Below, in pieces: positions 34,276 through 45,485 of a stretch of DNA of 64,000 bases (position 1 is the first letter of the stretch; every line of letters begins with the position of its first letter). The DNA is taken from the NCBI RefSeq assembly GCF_014898815.1, contig NW_026515482.1, positions 2,914,001 through 2,978,000 on the forward strand, in the 5' to 3' direction. The position numbers and the translations under genes were made by a program. A model generated the notes under the pieces. It did not search any database and had not been told where the DNA came from. It saw nothing but the letters and a program-made list of their open reading frames with translations. This DNA is from Panonychus citri (lineage: Eukaryota; Arthropoda; Arachnida; Trombidiformes; Tetranychidae).

Positions 34276-37057
34276 TTTCCGACCTCACTTGAGTTTAAAT
34301 TGTTAGCCCAAGGAAAGATCAACTAACCACAATCAACTTTAATTGTATCGATCTCACCACTAAACCAACTCGTTAATTTTGTCAATCTAAATCAATTGAG
34401 TTTTTTTTTCACTTTTCCGTAATCATTTTATCAACATAATCTATTTTTATGATTAATGTAGTTAGTGCATGTTATTAAATTGTAGCTTAATTGTTACACC
34501 TCAAATCAATTGTTACCTTTATTTCATCAGATTGGTTGATTTTCAATTTTATTTTCATCGACAATTAAAATTTAATTGTTGCTTGAGTCTGCTAATATAA
34601 ATCACGAAATCAATTTCTGATTGAAATTATCACTATTGTTGATTGTTAATCATCACAATTTACAATTCAAATTATGTAACCATTTGATTGTTTCAATATC
34701 ATTGTTGATCAACAATTTAACATCTAAATGTTTACAGAACCATGATGATTACAATAATCATCTTCATTAAAACAATTAACAGGTGAGAATATGATTTAAT
34801 ATCTAATTAAAACAATCAAACAATTTAAATGTGATCGATTTAGATTCAATCAAATTTAATGAGGAAACAATTAAATCCAATGTTAATAACATGAGAGAGC
34901 AAAAGAAAAGTTAATCAATGTAACACCTAATCAAGATACAATTAAGGGATATTAATTATTGAAACATTGATAATTGATCAGTAACGATTTAAATAATCTA
35001 ACCATTGTGTGAATTAATGAATTGATTAAAATTCAAAGAAAACCAAAAATAACAATCAACTGATTTAAATGAAAGTTACATTTTAATTTGGTTAATTGTT
35101 GACAACTCAGAATAATCCATAATAATGATTGGTATTCAATTGAACATCAAAACGTAATGATTATCATTATGATTGTGATTTAGTGATGATTAAGGTTGAG
35201 TGATTAAAGTTTAATTTATCTTCGAGTTAATTATAATCATAATCAATTTAAATCTTCCAACCATGAAGATGGAGAAAAGTTTTTCTCATTCTTGGTTAAA
35301 AAGAGAAAGGAGTTTCAATTTCCTCCTCCTTCTCATCCTCCCACTCCACCCTCTTACCTTTACCCACCATCAATGCAAATCATCAAAACTTAAGAAGCAA
35401 CTTGACAATTTACTAATTCACTTTTAAATCCCAATCAAATCAGTTGATTCAGTTTAAAGATCAATAAAACAACAACAACTTTGTGTTTACTTTTGTACTT
35501 GAAAATCATTTGGATATTATTTTGATTGTTTTCTCATAAATTTGACAACAATTTAATCTAATTGTGATCATCACCTTTTGGGTAAGTTGTTAATCTTAAT
35601 TTTGTTCATTAAGCTTAATCAGGTTGATTGTTACCTTTAATTTGATTCCCATTTCTATGTAAATATTACAGGATTTTTATCATGTCAATTGTTTCATTTA
35701 ATCATTTGATTGTTGACAAATTTCACAGGAAATTAGCAGATTAGGTTGATGAATTTCAGAGTTAGCTAATCAATTAGTAGGAGTAATTGTCTCGGAGTCA
35801 GTAATTAGATAATTATTAGGTAATATTATCACAATTAGTCAATTACTCGAGTTGATTATTGGTTAGAGCTGAAAATAGTAATTCTAATTCAAACTGTGAT
35901 TAAGAATCATCATTTGATGAAATCGCTTTTATCAATCTGACCGGTCAGTAGAGGTCAATGAGATTGACCTTTAGCTATTATCAAACTGTCTAATTATCAG
36001 AATAATACTCAAGATAATCTTAGATCAGATTAATTACCCTAATGATGATTAAGTAAAATCCATAATCAAGAAAAGGTTTGTTAACCTTTGATTTAACAAT
36101 CGCTGGTTCGTTGAGTTGAGGCTTAATTTAGTTCTGTCCTTTTGTCCTTAATTTTAATTGTGACCAAATTTTTTCCACCCTCTTACCTCTAACCCTTCCC
36201 ACTCTCACCTCGACTGAGTGATTTGTTTTCATCCCTTAATCATTATGATAATAATAGTAATCATAATCATCTTCCTTGACCAACAATTAGCCAACAAATT
36301 GATAGAAAAATGTAAATTATCAAGCTAATTGTAGATTCTATCACATAATTAGACCCAATTGATTCAAATTGACAACAATAAGGAAAACAATAGTTACCAA
36401 TATTTCCAATGATTTAGTAACTGAATTAGTTTTAATTCCAATTGAGTAAGTTTATTTTGAGATTTTCTTGGCAATTGATTTAGGTTTTTGTCCATCTACA
36501 ATTCAATTTAAATCACTGATCAAATATTTAACCTTTTTGGACTTTTAGGTGATCATTATTTGATTGTCATCTTAATTGTTGAGTTAGTTAATTGTGTTGT
36601 ACATTCATCGCGTGTGTCCTAAATTAAGTAACTATTGTTTTACTATTAATCCAATCAAGTTAATCACTGGCCCAATCATTTGCATTACCTTTCATCACTT
36701 TGGTTGATTATGTTTCATCATCATCATATTCACAATACAGATTAAAGTTAATTATTGCAACTAATCATTTTAGCCTCTTAATTGTTTCTATTTAATTGCT
36801 CCAATGATCCTGAAAGTTGGTTAACAAGGAAAAAAATAACTTGTTACAATTCATCAAACAATCAAAGATTATGATTTAAGATAATGCAAATGATGAGCAA
36901 GTTTGGATTATTATTAAATTGTCAACCTGATTAAGACTTAATGATTAACCATTGTGAAAGTTGATGATACTAATTATGACAATTTACCGTTTTCTTTTGC
37001 AATCAACAGTTTGCGCCTTGATTAAAAGTCCAATAACATACACCAACTATAATTAAA
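34276..37057. other. Long AT-rich spacer
   Basis: 2.8 kb dominated by AATTGT/ACAATT words and short CAT runs. Nothing gene-like recognised. Confidence 0.55.
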
Positions 37058-37188
37058 ATGGATTCGTGGAGAAGTGTTTTAATAGCCTTTTTAACAATTA
37101 TTCAAATGGTAAATTGTAATTAGTTGATTGATTAATTGTTCTTGTATGTGAACACATTGAATTTTATATATTTAATGACTCAAATTGG

Positions 37189-37221
<33 letters not shown>

Positions 37222-38692
37222 AGGTGTATTGGTATAAAAAGAATGGATTGACTCTAATTACTGATGATCTTGATTATTTTTCCTTCTATTATTTGATTGT
37301 TACCCTTAATTGTTGGTTAACAATATTTAGATTGCTCCAAATGAGTGTAAAAAGAAAGAGGATACAAATTCATCAACGTCCAAGGGCAATAGTAATCAGC
37401 CAAATGTTATGGGCCCTTGGGGTAATATGGGCATGGGAATGCCGATGCCAATGCCATGGATGCAAATGATGGGCATGAATCCGATGGGAATGAACCCTAT
37501 AATGGGAGGAATGATGAACGGTATCGGTGGAATGGGCTCCATGGGAGCGATGAGTGGAATGGGAAATCCAATGATGGTCGGTGGACCGATGAGGTAAGTG
37601 CACCAAAATAATTCCATTCAGATGAATTCACCTTTCAAACAGATTAATTTCAAGTTTCGATTGAATTTGATATTGAAAATATTAATAATTTCTGATTGAT
37701 AATCTTTTCATTCATTTGGTGGATTGATTCAGTTTCTATGATAAAAACCCAATGGGTATGGCCAATTCCATGGGTATGATGCCAATGTCTTCAATGATGT
37801 CACCCATGATGTCTGCATTTTCACCTAATTCAATGATGTCCGGTTCCATGATGAGTTCATCTTTCATGAATCCTTCAATTTCACCCGTTGGTCTATCTTC
37901 AGGTAGTCCTTTTGGATCTCCATTCACTTCACCATTCGCCTCTTCATCCAGTGGATTAGCCTCTTTCCCCGGATTATCCAGTTTATCCTCACTTGGTTTA
38001 ATGGCTTCAGGCTCATCACCTTTCTCTTCATCTCTTCACCATCCTTCCGGGTTTAGTCGTAAATCTAGTTACACCACATTATATCCAATATTCAGTCCGT
38101 AAGAGAGAACAAAAATTTTTTTTTCTAAATTCAAAATTATCAACAATTCCACAGAATTGATGAAACTTTTTGCTTCCAATTGTCTTCTGTCTTTTGCCTT
38201 CATGTTCATGTAAATCATGTTTCCATCATTGCCTTGGCTTGAATCCCTATTTCCAAATGTTGCTAAAGAAAGTAAGATAAACAAAAATCAAACAATTAGT
38301 CTAATTGTCAAGTCAAATCACCATCAATCTAATGATTATACTGATTCTTTTCAATATCCTAAACTATTGTCCAGTAAAAGAGAAAAAAAATCAATCTATT
38401 TACTGGTTAAGTTAATTACAAAAGAAAGAATCACAATAATCACGCTATTAATTCATTTTCATTCATTTAAATGTTGGCTTACCTTTTTTTTAAAGTTCCT
38501 CGATCCTTGTGACACTTTTTCCATTCACTTAATTGTAATTGATTGTTTATTATTTAAAGAAAAGAAAACCATTAATTTGATTGTTTGTTACTATTTTCAC
38601 TTTTCTTTTTCTATTCTTTCCTTGATTGTTTTTCTCATTCTCTCTTATCCAGTGATGAGGACGATAAAAAGGAAAACACCAAATCAGAATAA
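37058..38692 (+). CDS. Secreted methionine/glycine/serine-rich protein
   Basis: Exons 37058-37108, 37331-37593 and 37733 onward join in frame. MDSWRSVLIAFLTIIQM encodes most of a signal peptide, then IAPNECKKKEDTNSS, a Met/Gly/Pro repeat region (GMGMPMPMPW, MMGMNPMGMNP, GGMGSMGAMSGMG), and in exon 3 a Met/Ser region turning into Ser/Pro/Gly/Leu repeats. Two C-termini are possible. Reading through gives ...YPIFSP and a TAA at 38100-38102 (227 residues). Splicing at the good donor GTAAGA (38097) to the acceptor at 38652 adds DEDDKKENTKSE and stops at 38692 (about 239 residues). The entry spans the spliced form. Methionine-dense MxM/MxxM motifs can bind Cu(I), and Gly/Ser-rich secreted proteins also occur in cuticle or silk; neither role is shown. 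No known family recognised. Confidence 0.7.
37189..37216. repeat. (GA)n microsatellite
   Basis: Fourteen GA units in the first intron of the Met-rich gene. Confidence 0.95.
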
Positions 38693-39656
38693 GATTTCAG
38701 GTGAATAACAATCGAGATGCAAAAAAAACAACAACAACATGAAAAGATCACAAGTAAACATGATGATATATATTCACAAGAATTGTAGAAATTAATTGTT
38801 GTTACAATATAATAATTTTAGAGAAAGAATTGAATAGCTTTTGGGTGAGAAGAATTAAAAAAAAAGGAGAAAAGAAATTTGAATGCTCATTGAACAGGTA
38901 AATTGATACACTCTCACCGAATTTGAGTAAAACGCTAAACACACACTGGGGAAAAGAGAAGCCAAAGATGATTGTCAATTTGTTAATTGTTGAGCTGATG
39001 ATTAAGTTTCTCTCATGACTTCCAATCATAAATATAACACATCAAACGAAAAATATTCAGATATACAATATATATATACTATTTTGTTACAAAATGGATA
39101 CACATACACTCACATATACAAACACTCAATGTAAAAATTTTCTCAAGAGATACAATGTACAATCAAAGATACAAAATAAAAAAAAATGACATAAATTAAT
39201 TGTTTAAATTGATTGTTAAGCAATGAACAAAAATCGATCAAAAGATGATCACAATTAAAGCCATGGTTCCAAATCAAATATAAGAAAATAAATCGCACCA
39301 AGAATATGATCAGGATACAATTAGAAGCACTGAGGTAAGATGAGAATAATATTTTCGGTGTAAATGTAAGTGGGTGAGTGTTTGATTGATTATGGATTGG
39401 TAAAGATGAGTGTTGTAATTAACTTTGGATGGATAAGATGATTAAATGTGTAATGTAGCTAATGTAAGTATTGATAATTGTATGACGATTAAAACTGATT
39501 AATTGACTAGATTAGAGATGATGAAAATTGGTCACCCCAAATGATTAAATCTCTTGGTTTTCATGGGATAAACACCCGTAGGGAAAAAGATGATGTGTAA
39601 ATGTGTCAATTGATTTTGTTTTGTTTCATTTTTTTTTTGATTCCATTTCCGGACAT
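38693..39656. other. Intergenic between convergent genes
   Basis: AT-rich, with several polyadenylation-like AATAAA words and a TATATATA stretch near 39070. It should contain the 3' untranslated regions of the Met-rich gene (+) and the UBE2D gene (-). Confidence 0.5.
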
Positions 39657-40100
39657 TTACATTGCATACTTTCGAGTCCAACCTCGACCCATTTCACAGT
39701 ATTTTTCGGGGTCATTTTTGTAAAGACGAGCGATTTCAGGTACCAAAGGATCATCCGGATTGGGATCACAGAGAAGTGAACAGATTGATAAAAGTACCTT
39801 TGAAATGGTCAAAGCGGGTGACCATTGAGATCGTAGAATATCCAGACAAATACTTCCATTACTGTTAATATTTGGATGATAAATTCGAGTGGTAAACGAG
39901 ATTTTCGGTGGTTTAAAGGGATATTCAGTTGGAAAATGAATTGTCAGGTAAAAGATTCCACCCTGATATGGACTATCAGTTGGTCCCATGATGGTTGCCT
40001 GCCAATGGAATAGATCATCGCCAACAGGTCCAGCAGAACATTGAGAAGGTGGATCTCGCTTAAGATCTTCTAATTCTTTTTTAATTCTCTTTAAAGCCAT
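39657..40100 (-). CDS. eff: Ubiquitin-conjugating enzyme E2 D (effete/UBE2D)
   Basis: A complete 147-residue E2 enzyme in one exon. It accepts ubiquitin from E1 as a thioester on Cys85 (in NGSICLDIL) and passes it to RING/HECT E3 targets in cytosol and nucleus. Family marks: MALKRIKKELEDL helix 1, the HPN motif (75-77), the catalytic region, and the C-terminal RKYAM shared with UBE2D2 and fly effete. Length equals the family's usual 147. Compared with the nearly invariant animal sequence, the last helix is unusual (NDPEKYCEMGRGWTRKYAM where the family has TDREKYNRIAREWTQKYAM). A likely 5' untranslated intron runs 40697-40267 (donor CAG|GTAAG, acceptor with a long pyrimidine tract on the minus strand). 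With no coding intron it could be a retrocopy, but the 5' intron argues against that. Confidence 0.95.
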   Translation of the reverse strand: MALKRIKKELEDLKRDPPSQCSAGPVGDDLFHWQATIMGPTDSPYQGGIFYLTIHFPTEYPFKPPKISFTTRIYHPNINSNGSICLDILRSQWSPALTISKVLLSICSLLCDPNPDDPLVPEIARLYKNDPEKYCEMGRGWTRKYAM

Positions 40101-42802
40101 TATATCACCTTGATGATTAGTATTCTATCCAATTATAAGTAGCTTTTTAGCCAATCCAAAGAGAAGATGAGAGAAAAGAGAAATTAAATGTAAATAATTT
40201 CTCTTTGGTAACTTGTAAACAAACAATTCCAATTCCTTTGATCTTTGTGGAACAAGAGAAAACACCCTGGGATTGAGAGAAAGAAGGCAAAAAATTAATT
40301 AGTAATTATCGATTTAAACGGATGAGGGATAGAAATTAAATCAATTACAATTACAATAAAGACAAAGAGATAAACAAAATAGCTAAATCATCCACTGAAT
40401 ATAACATATGACTCCAGTTAATATAGAGATTGATTCAAGGTTGAGGTTAATTAATACTTATTAACAGATAGTCAATGATGGTGATGATGATACAATAATA
40501 AGACTGGTGAAGTAACAAAACAATGAGGTGACATAAAATATTAATCATCAACAATTAACTTGATTAATTGAAAAAAGAATTGAATTAAAAAAAGAGACAA
40601 TTTAAAGTCAATTGGGTTTTGTAAACATTACAAGGAGAGGAAAAGAAAAAGCTAAATGAAAGAAAAGAGAAAAATAAAATAAACTCATTTATCTTACCTG
40701 TTGGTTTAGAATTAATTGGAGAAAATGGTGAGTATCACTGGTAGAGAATTGATTAAATACTAATAAATATCACAATTAATTAGAAATAAATCTAAATTTA
40801 ATTAAATCGACAATGGAAACAAATGAAATGTACCAAAGAATCAAAGTCTCTCTTCACTTTGATAATCGATTTTTCTCTTCCCCCTTTTTCTTTATTCTTT
40901 TTCCCCTCTTTTCCATTGTAAACAAACAAGAATTTAGATTAACATTTACTCTTTGATTATCAATCAATTTATGATTCTCTTTAATCATTTCTTCAAGTTA
41001 ATTAATTGAATCTAAGGAGTAATTAACCTTCAGGTAATCAACTGTCTATCTTTTAGTTTTTAATTTAATTTCTAATTCCGTTCCTTGTTGTTGTTGTTGA
41101 ATTTTTTTCTTCTTTGGTTTTTGTTGACACAATTTTGTTTTCTCTTCTTCATTTATGTTTGTTGATTAATTTAATTGTTATTTTGTTCAATTTACTGATT
41201 ACCCTTGATGTCAATTACATGAAAATTCAATTGATTTGATTTAATAATCAGATTGAAACCTCTAAATTGTCTGTCAACTTGATTTTCTTTTCAGATCTTT
41301 AAAGGGTTAAGGCCTTTTCTTTGTTTACCTTTTGTTGCATTTTTGATTCTTTGTTAATCAATTGATTTGATTGTCGATCGATTGACTTGATTGTTTTAAT
41401 AATAAGACAATTAATCGTTTTTTTCTTCCATTTTTACACAGAATTAATTTATCGACAAATTTCCCTCTTTTGGATTGGATTGGTTTACTTTTTTTTCGTT
41501 CACCTTTGAGGAAACAAAGAAATAATATTTCAATTCTTCATAACAATTAACTAATAATGCGGTTAACAATTTAATGAGAATTGATTGATTTATTATACTC
41601 ACATAATTATCCTTTAATCTTTGGTTATCAAGTAGATTTATCCATCGATCAACTGATTATCTGGCAATCTAATGAAACTGAAAAACAACTTTCCCTCATC
41701 AACGATTATCCACAATTAATTAGCCGGTAAACTTGGATAACAATTAATCGATTAAAGTTCATAATCTCTTGTTGGTTAATTAATCAATTCAACAACAATC
41801 AAATGGGCTCAGATTAACATTGGAAACAAAAAGAGAACAACAAATTAATAAACAAAACCTTGAGTTGTGACAATCAATTGATTGTGATGATAATAACAAG
41901 ACAATGATTGGTAAGAATAGTAAAGTGTTTTAATTATGTTTCCCATGATCATGTTGAGACATTTAATTGATTGGTTTAGAGTTAATTTAATGAAAGTACA
42001 TGAAAATTTACAAATTATTTCCATCATAATTCATTTTAATCAACTTGAGTTAATAAGTTACATCAATCTAATTGTTATTTATATTTTGTTTACAGTACAA
42101 AATCAATGGACAAAAAAAGAAACGGAAATAATTTGTTAATATCTGGATTAACAATCAGTTAACCAAGGAAGTAAATTACAATTCAAATCAGGATGGTGAC
42201 GATAACAATATGATGATCATTAAGATGACGATGACAATGATGATATGTCATTCACACTGAGGTTACTCTGGAGGATTGTAATTAAGACTTAATTAACAAC
42301 AACCCGATCTTTTTAATTGTTAATCACCAATACAAGGTAACGAAAACTGAATCGCCAATGAAAACATAATGATTGATTTAAACATCGAGATAATTTTGTT
42401 TTCTTATTTTGTTAGTGAGTAATAAACAAAACAATAGAAATCAAGTTAATTGTTACAATTAATGTTGAAAACAAAATAATCAATCATTTCATCATATAAA
42501 CTTCACAATTTCCTTTGAACAGAAAATGTATTTAAATACATTGAAGATGATCACGATCATGATCAGTGGTAATTTAATTTGATTGTGTTTAGTAAACTAC
42601 AAATCATGCAAACAGTAATTGATTATTCAGATGAAACAATTTAAATTGTTGATGTAATTTGTATGTTCATCATTTACAATTGACCTCAACCTCTTTTTCC
42701 TATGGTGAAAAAAGACTCACTTTTCTCACTTTTTGTCTTCTCTTTTTTTCATTCTATCCCTTGGCTTCCTGTGATGATGATGATCATCGTCATCATGATG
42801 GT
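40101..42802. other. UBE2D 5' region and AT-rich spacer
   Basis: Contains the UBE2D promoter and untranslated exon near 40700, then about 2 kb of AT-rich DNA rich in TTAATTGT words. No other exon supported. Confidence 0.5.
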
Positions 42803-43107
42803 GATGAGAATGATGATAAATGGCAATAAATTACAATTAATATGAATCTTCATGGACCTTGTTCCAGTTTTGAAAAATGAAAGTGAAACAAAACTGCAAA
42901 TGATTAAGGTAAAATTTACCATCAGATGATTTCCAGCCAAGAATTAGGATTATGATAACAATAACTTAATTACTTTGATAATAAGCGTTTTTCTGTTCAA
43001 ATCAAGATGTACTTTTTAATTGTTACCTTGAACAAACTGAATCACAATTATATTAAGATGATGGATGAGAAAATTAATGTAAAAATATTTACACAGGTTC
43101 ACAACAA

Positions 43108-43686
43108 TTAGTGTCTCATTGGGTTTGAATCAACTCTTTCCAGCGTTGAAACTGTCAATGGTTGATGGTTAATCATATTGTTCATATTATTGTCCAGTGT
43201 TTGACTGATTGACCGACCCAAATTAGGCCTATTAGTTGATCCAACAACATTGCCATTTACGTTATTGGCGTAATTGTTACTAATTACATTGTTGTTGTTG
43301 TTGTTGTTGTTCAAATTGGTGTTATAACTATTGGGAGAACCATTTTCAACTAAATTTGATTGATAATTAGCTGGTTGATTAAGACCCGCTTGTTTGGCAA
43401 ATTCATCTTGAGCTCGAACTGATTTAAGAGCTGCAAGGATGATTAGAAAAGCACCAGTTAGGAAAAGGCCAACACCAAGTCCACAGATGATCAGAGTGAC
43501 GATAAAAATTGGACCAACTCGATCTTCATAGAAGATAAACTTTAACAATAAACCGGAAAGTAAGGTAACACTTCCGGTAATTAACAATAACCGTCCAATA
43601 TGATAGGAACTGTAATGAGCGGGGAGCCGACGGTCAACCGCTTGTTCAAAGGCGAGGACATTTTTAAATCCATGAGTGTTTGACAT
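43108..43686 (-). CDS. Small two-span membrane protein, copy 1
   Basis: 192 residues starting MSNTHGFKNVLAFEQ. Two hydrophobic spans are predicted at about 32-53 (LLLITGSVTLLSGLLLKFIF) and 60-85 (IFIVTLIICGLGVGLFLTGAF), joined by a short loop (YEDRVGP). The C-terminal 100 residues are polar, with a poly-Asn run encoded by a GTT/AAC repeat and the end STLERVDSNPMRH. No family recognised. The high conservation-like look of the membrane part suggests a real gene, with the tail cytosolic. A single exon is seen; whether a 5' untranslated exon exists is unknown. Confidence 0.7.
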   Translation of the reverse strand: MSNTHGFKNVLAFEQAVDRRLPAHYSSYHIGRLLLITGSVTLLSGLLLKFIFYEDRVGPIFIVTLIICGLGVGLFLTGAFLIILAALKSVRAQDEFAKQAGLNQPANYQSNLVENGSPNSYNTNLNNNNNNNNVISNNYANNVNGNVVGSTNRPNLGRSISQTLDNNMNNMINHQPLTVSTLERVDSNPMRH

Positions 43687-44360
43687 TATATTGATTCACA
43701 AATCACAGAAACAAAGAGAAATCAATTGAATTGTAATATAATATTTACAAAAAGAAACGCTGATAACAATTAACCACAAGTGATAATTATCATTGTTGAA
43801 ACGATGATGAAGATTAATGAAAAAATTTTTCACGTTGAAAATGACCAAAGAAAATGATGGAAACTGTTTACTGGTGAATTAAATTGTCCATCAACATTAA
43901 ATTGTAACAAAGGATGACGAATACATTGATGACAAACTATTACTATCATTTGTGTATGTAATTTGTTGATTAAATTAAATTGATAACAATGAAAAAGAGA
44001 GAGAGAATTAAATTGATAACAAAAACGAGAAAAAATGTTAGTTTAATATCATGATGATGAGAATGATGATAAATGGCAATAAATTACAATTAATATGAAT
44101 CTTCATGGACCTTGTTCCAGTTTTGAAAAATGAAAGTGAAACAAAACTGCAAATGATTAAGGTAAAATTTACCATCAGATGATTTCCAGCCAAGAATTAG
44201 GATTATGATAACAATAACTTAATTACTTTGATAATAAGCGTTTTTCTGTTCAAATCAAGATGTACTTTTTAATTGTTACCTTGAACAAACTGAATCACAA
44301 TTATATTAAGATGATGGATGAGAAAATTAATGTAAAAATATTTACACAGGTTCACAACAA

Positions 44361-44936
44361 TTAGTGTCTCATTGGGTTTGAATCAACTCTTTCCAGCGTT
44401 GAAACTGTCAATGGTTGATGGTTAATCATATTGTTCATATTATTGTCCAGTGTTTGACTGATTGACCGACCCAAATTAGGCCTATTAGTTGATCCAACAA
44501 CATTGCCATTTACGTTATTGGCGTAATTGTTACTAATTACATTGTTGTTGTTGTTGTTGTTGTTCAAATTGGTGTTATAACTATTGGGAGAACCATTTTC
44601 AACTAAATTTGATTGATAATTAGCTGGTTGATTAAGACCCGCTTGTTTGGCAAATTCATCTTGAGCTCGAACTGATTTAAGAGCTGCAAGGATGATTAGA
44701 AAAGCACCAGTTAGGAAAAGGCCAACACCAAGTCCACAGATGATCAGAGTGACGATAAAAATTGGACCAACTCGATCTTCATAGAAGATAAACTTTAACA
44801 ATAAACCGGAAAGTAAGGTAACACTTCCGGTAATTAACAACCGTCCAATATGATAGGAACTGTAATGAGCGGGGAGCCGACGGTCAACCGCTTGTTCAAA
44901 GGCGAGGACATTTTTAAATCCATGAGTGTTTGACAT
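44361..44936 (-). CDS. Small two-span membrane protein, copy 2
   Basis: 191 residues, identical to copy 1 except for one missing Leu in the first membrane span (GRLLITG against GRLLLITG), caused by an in-frame 3-bp deletion. Promoter-side and 3' flanks are duplicated too, so if the duplication is real both copies could be expressed. If the assembly joined two alleles, only one gene exists. Confidence 0.65.
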   Translation of the reverse strand: MSNTHGFKNVLAFEQAVDRRLPAHYSSYHIGRLLITGSVTLLSGLLLKFIFYEDRVGPIFIVTLIICGLGVGLFLTGAFLIILAALKSVRAQDEFAKQAGLNQPANYQSNLVENGSPNSYNTNLNNNNNNNNVISNNYANNVNGNVVGSTNRPNLGRSISQTLDNNMNNMINHQPLTVSTLERVDSNPMRH

Positions 44937-45485
44937 TATATTGATTCACAAATCACAGAAACAAAGAGAAATCAATTGAATTGTAATATAATATTTACAA
45001 AAAGAAACGCTGATAACAATTAACCACAAGTGATAATTATCATTGTTGAAACGATGATGAAGATTAATGAAAAAATTTTTCACGTTGAAAATGACCAAAG
45101 AAAATGATGGAAACTGTTTACTGGTGAATTAAATTGTCCATCAACATTAAATTGTAACAAAGGATGACGAATACATTGATGACAAACTATTACTATCATT
45201 TGTGTATGTAATTTGTTGATTAAATTAAATTGATAACAATGAAAAAAGGAGAGAGAGAGAATTAAATTGATAACAAAAAACGAGAAAAAAATGTTAGTTT
45301 AATATCATGGTGATGATGAGATGATGATTCTAATTGTAATTGAAACCTAATCTGCTCTTCCTCTTACTCACTCATCATTCTCTCCCTCTCTGCTCTCTTT
45401 ACTCTCTCTGGTTATCTTCCTATCTCTTTCTCTCTATAGCTTAAAATCTAATTGTGTATATTGGTGATAGTAGATCTCATTTATA

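Larger units (their letters stand above)
42803..45308. repeat. 1.25-kb tandem duplication
   Basis: Copy 1 (42803-44055) and copy 2 (44056 to about 45308) lie head to tail, 1253 bp apart. By eye they differ only by indels: a 3-bp deletion in the coding sequence (AACAATAACCG against AACAACCG) and length changes in A and GA runs at the right end. I saw no substitutions. Each copy holds one complete small membrane-protein ORF. Confidence 0.93.

Noticed and set aside
37373..37927. Minus-strand ORFs opposite the Met-rich gene (His- and Ile/Pro-rich)
   Set aside because: Antisense shadows of the ATG/GGA repeats, with no start context or splice support.
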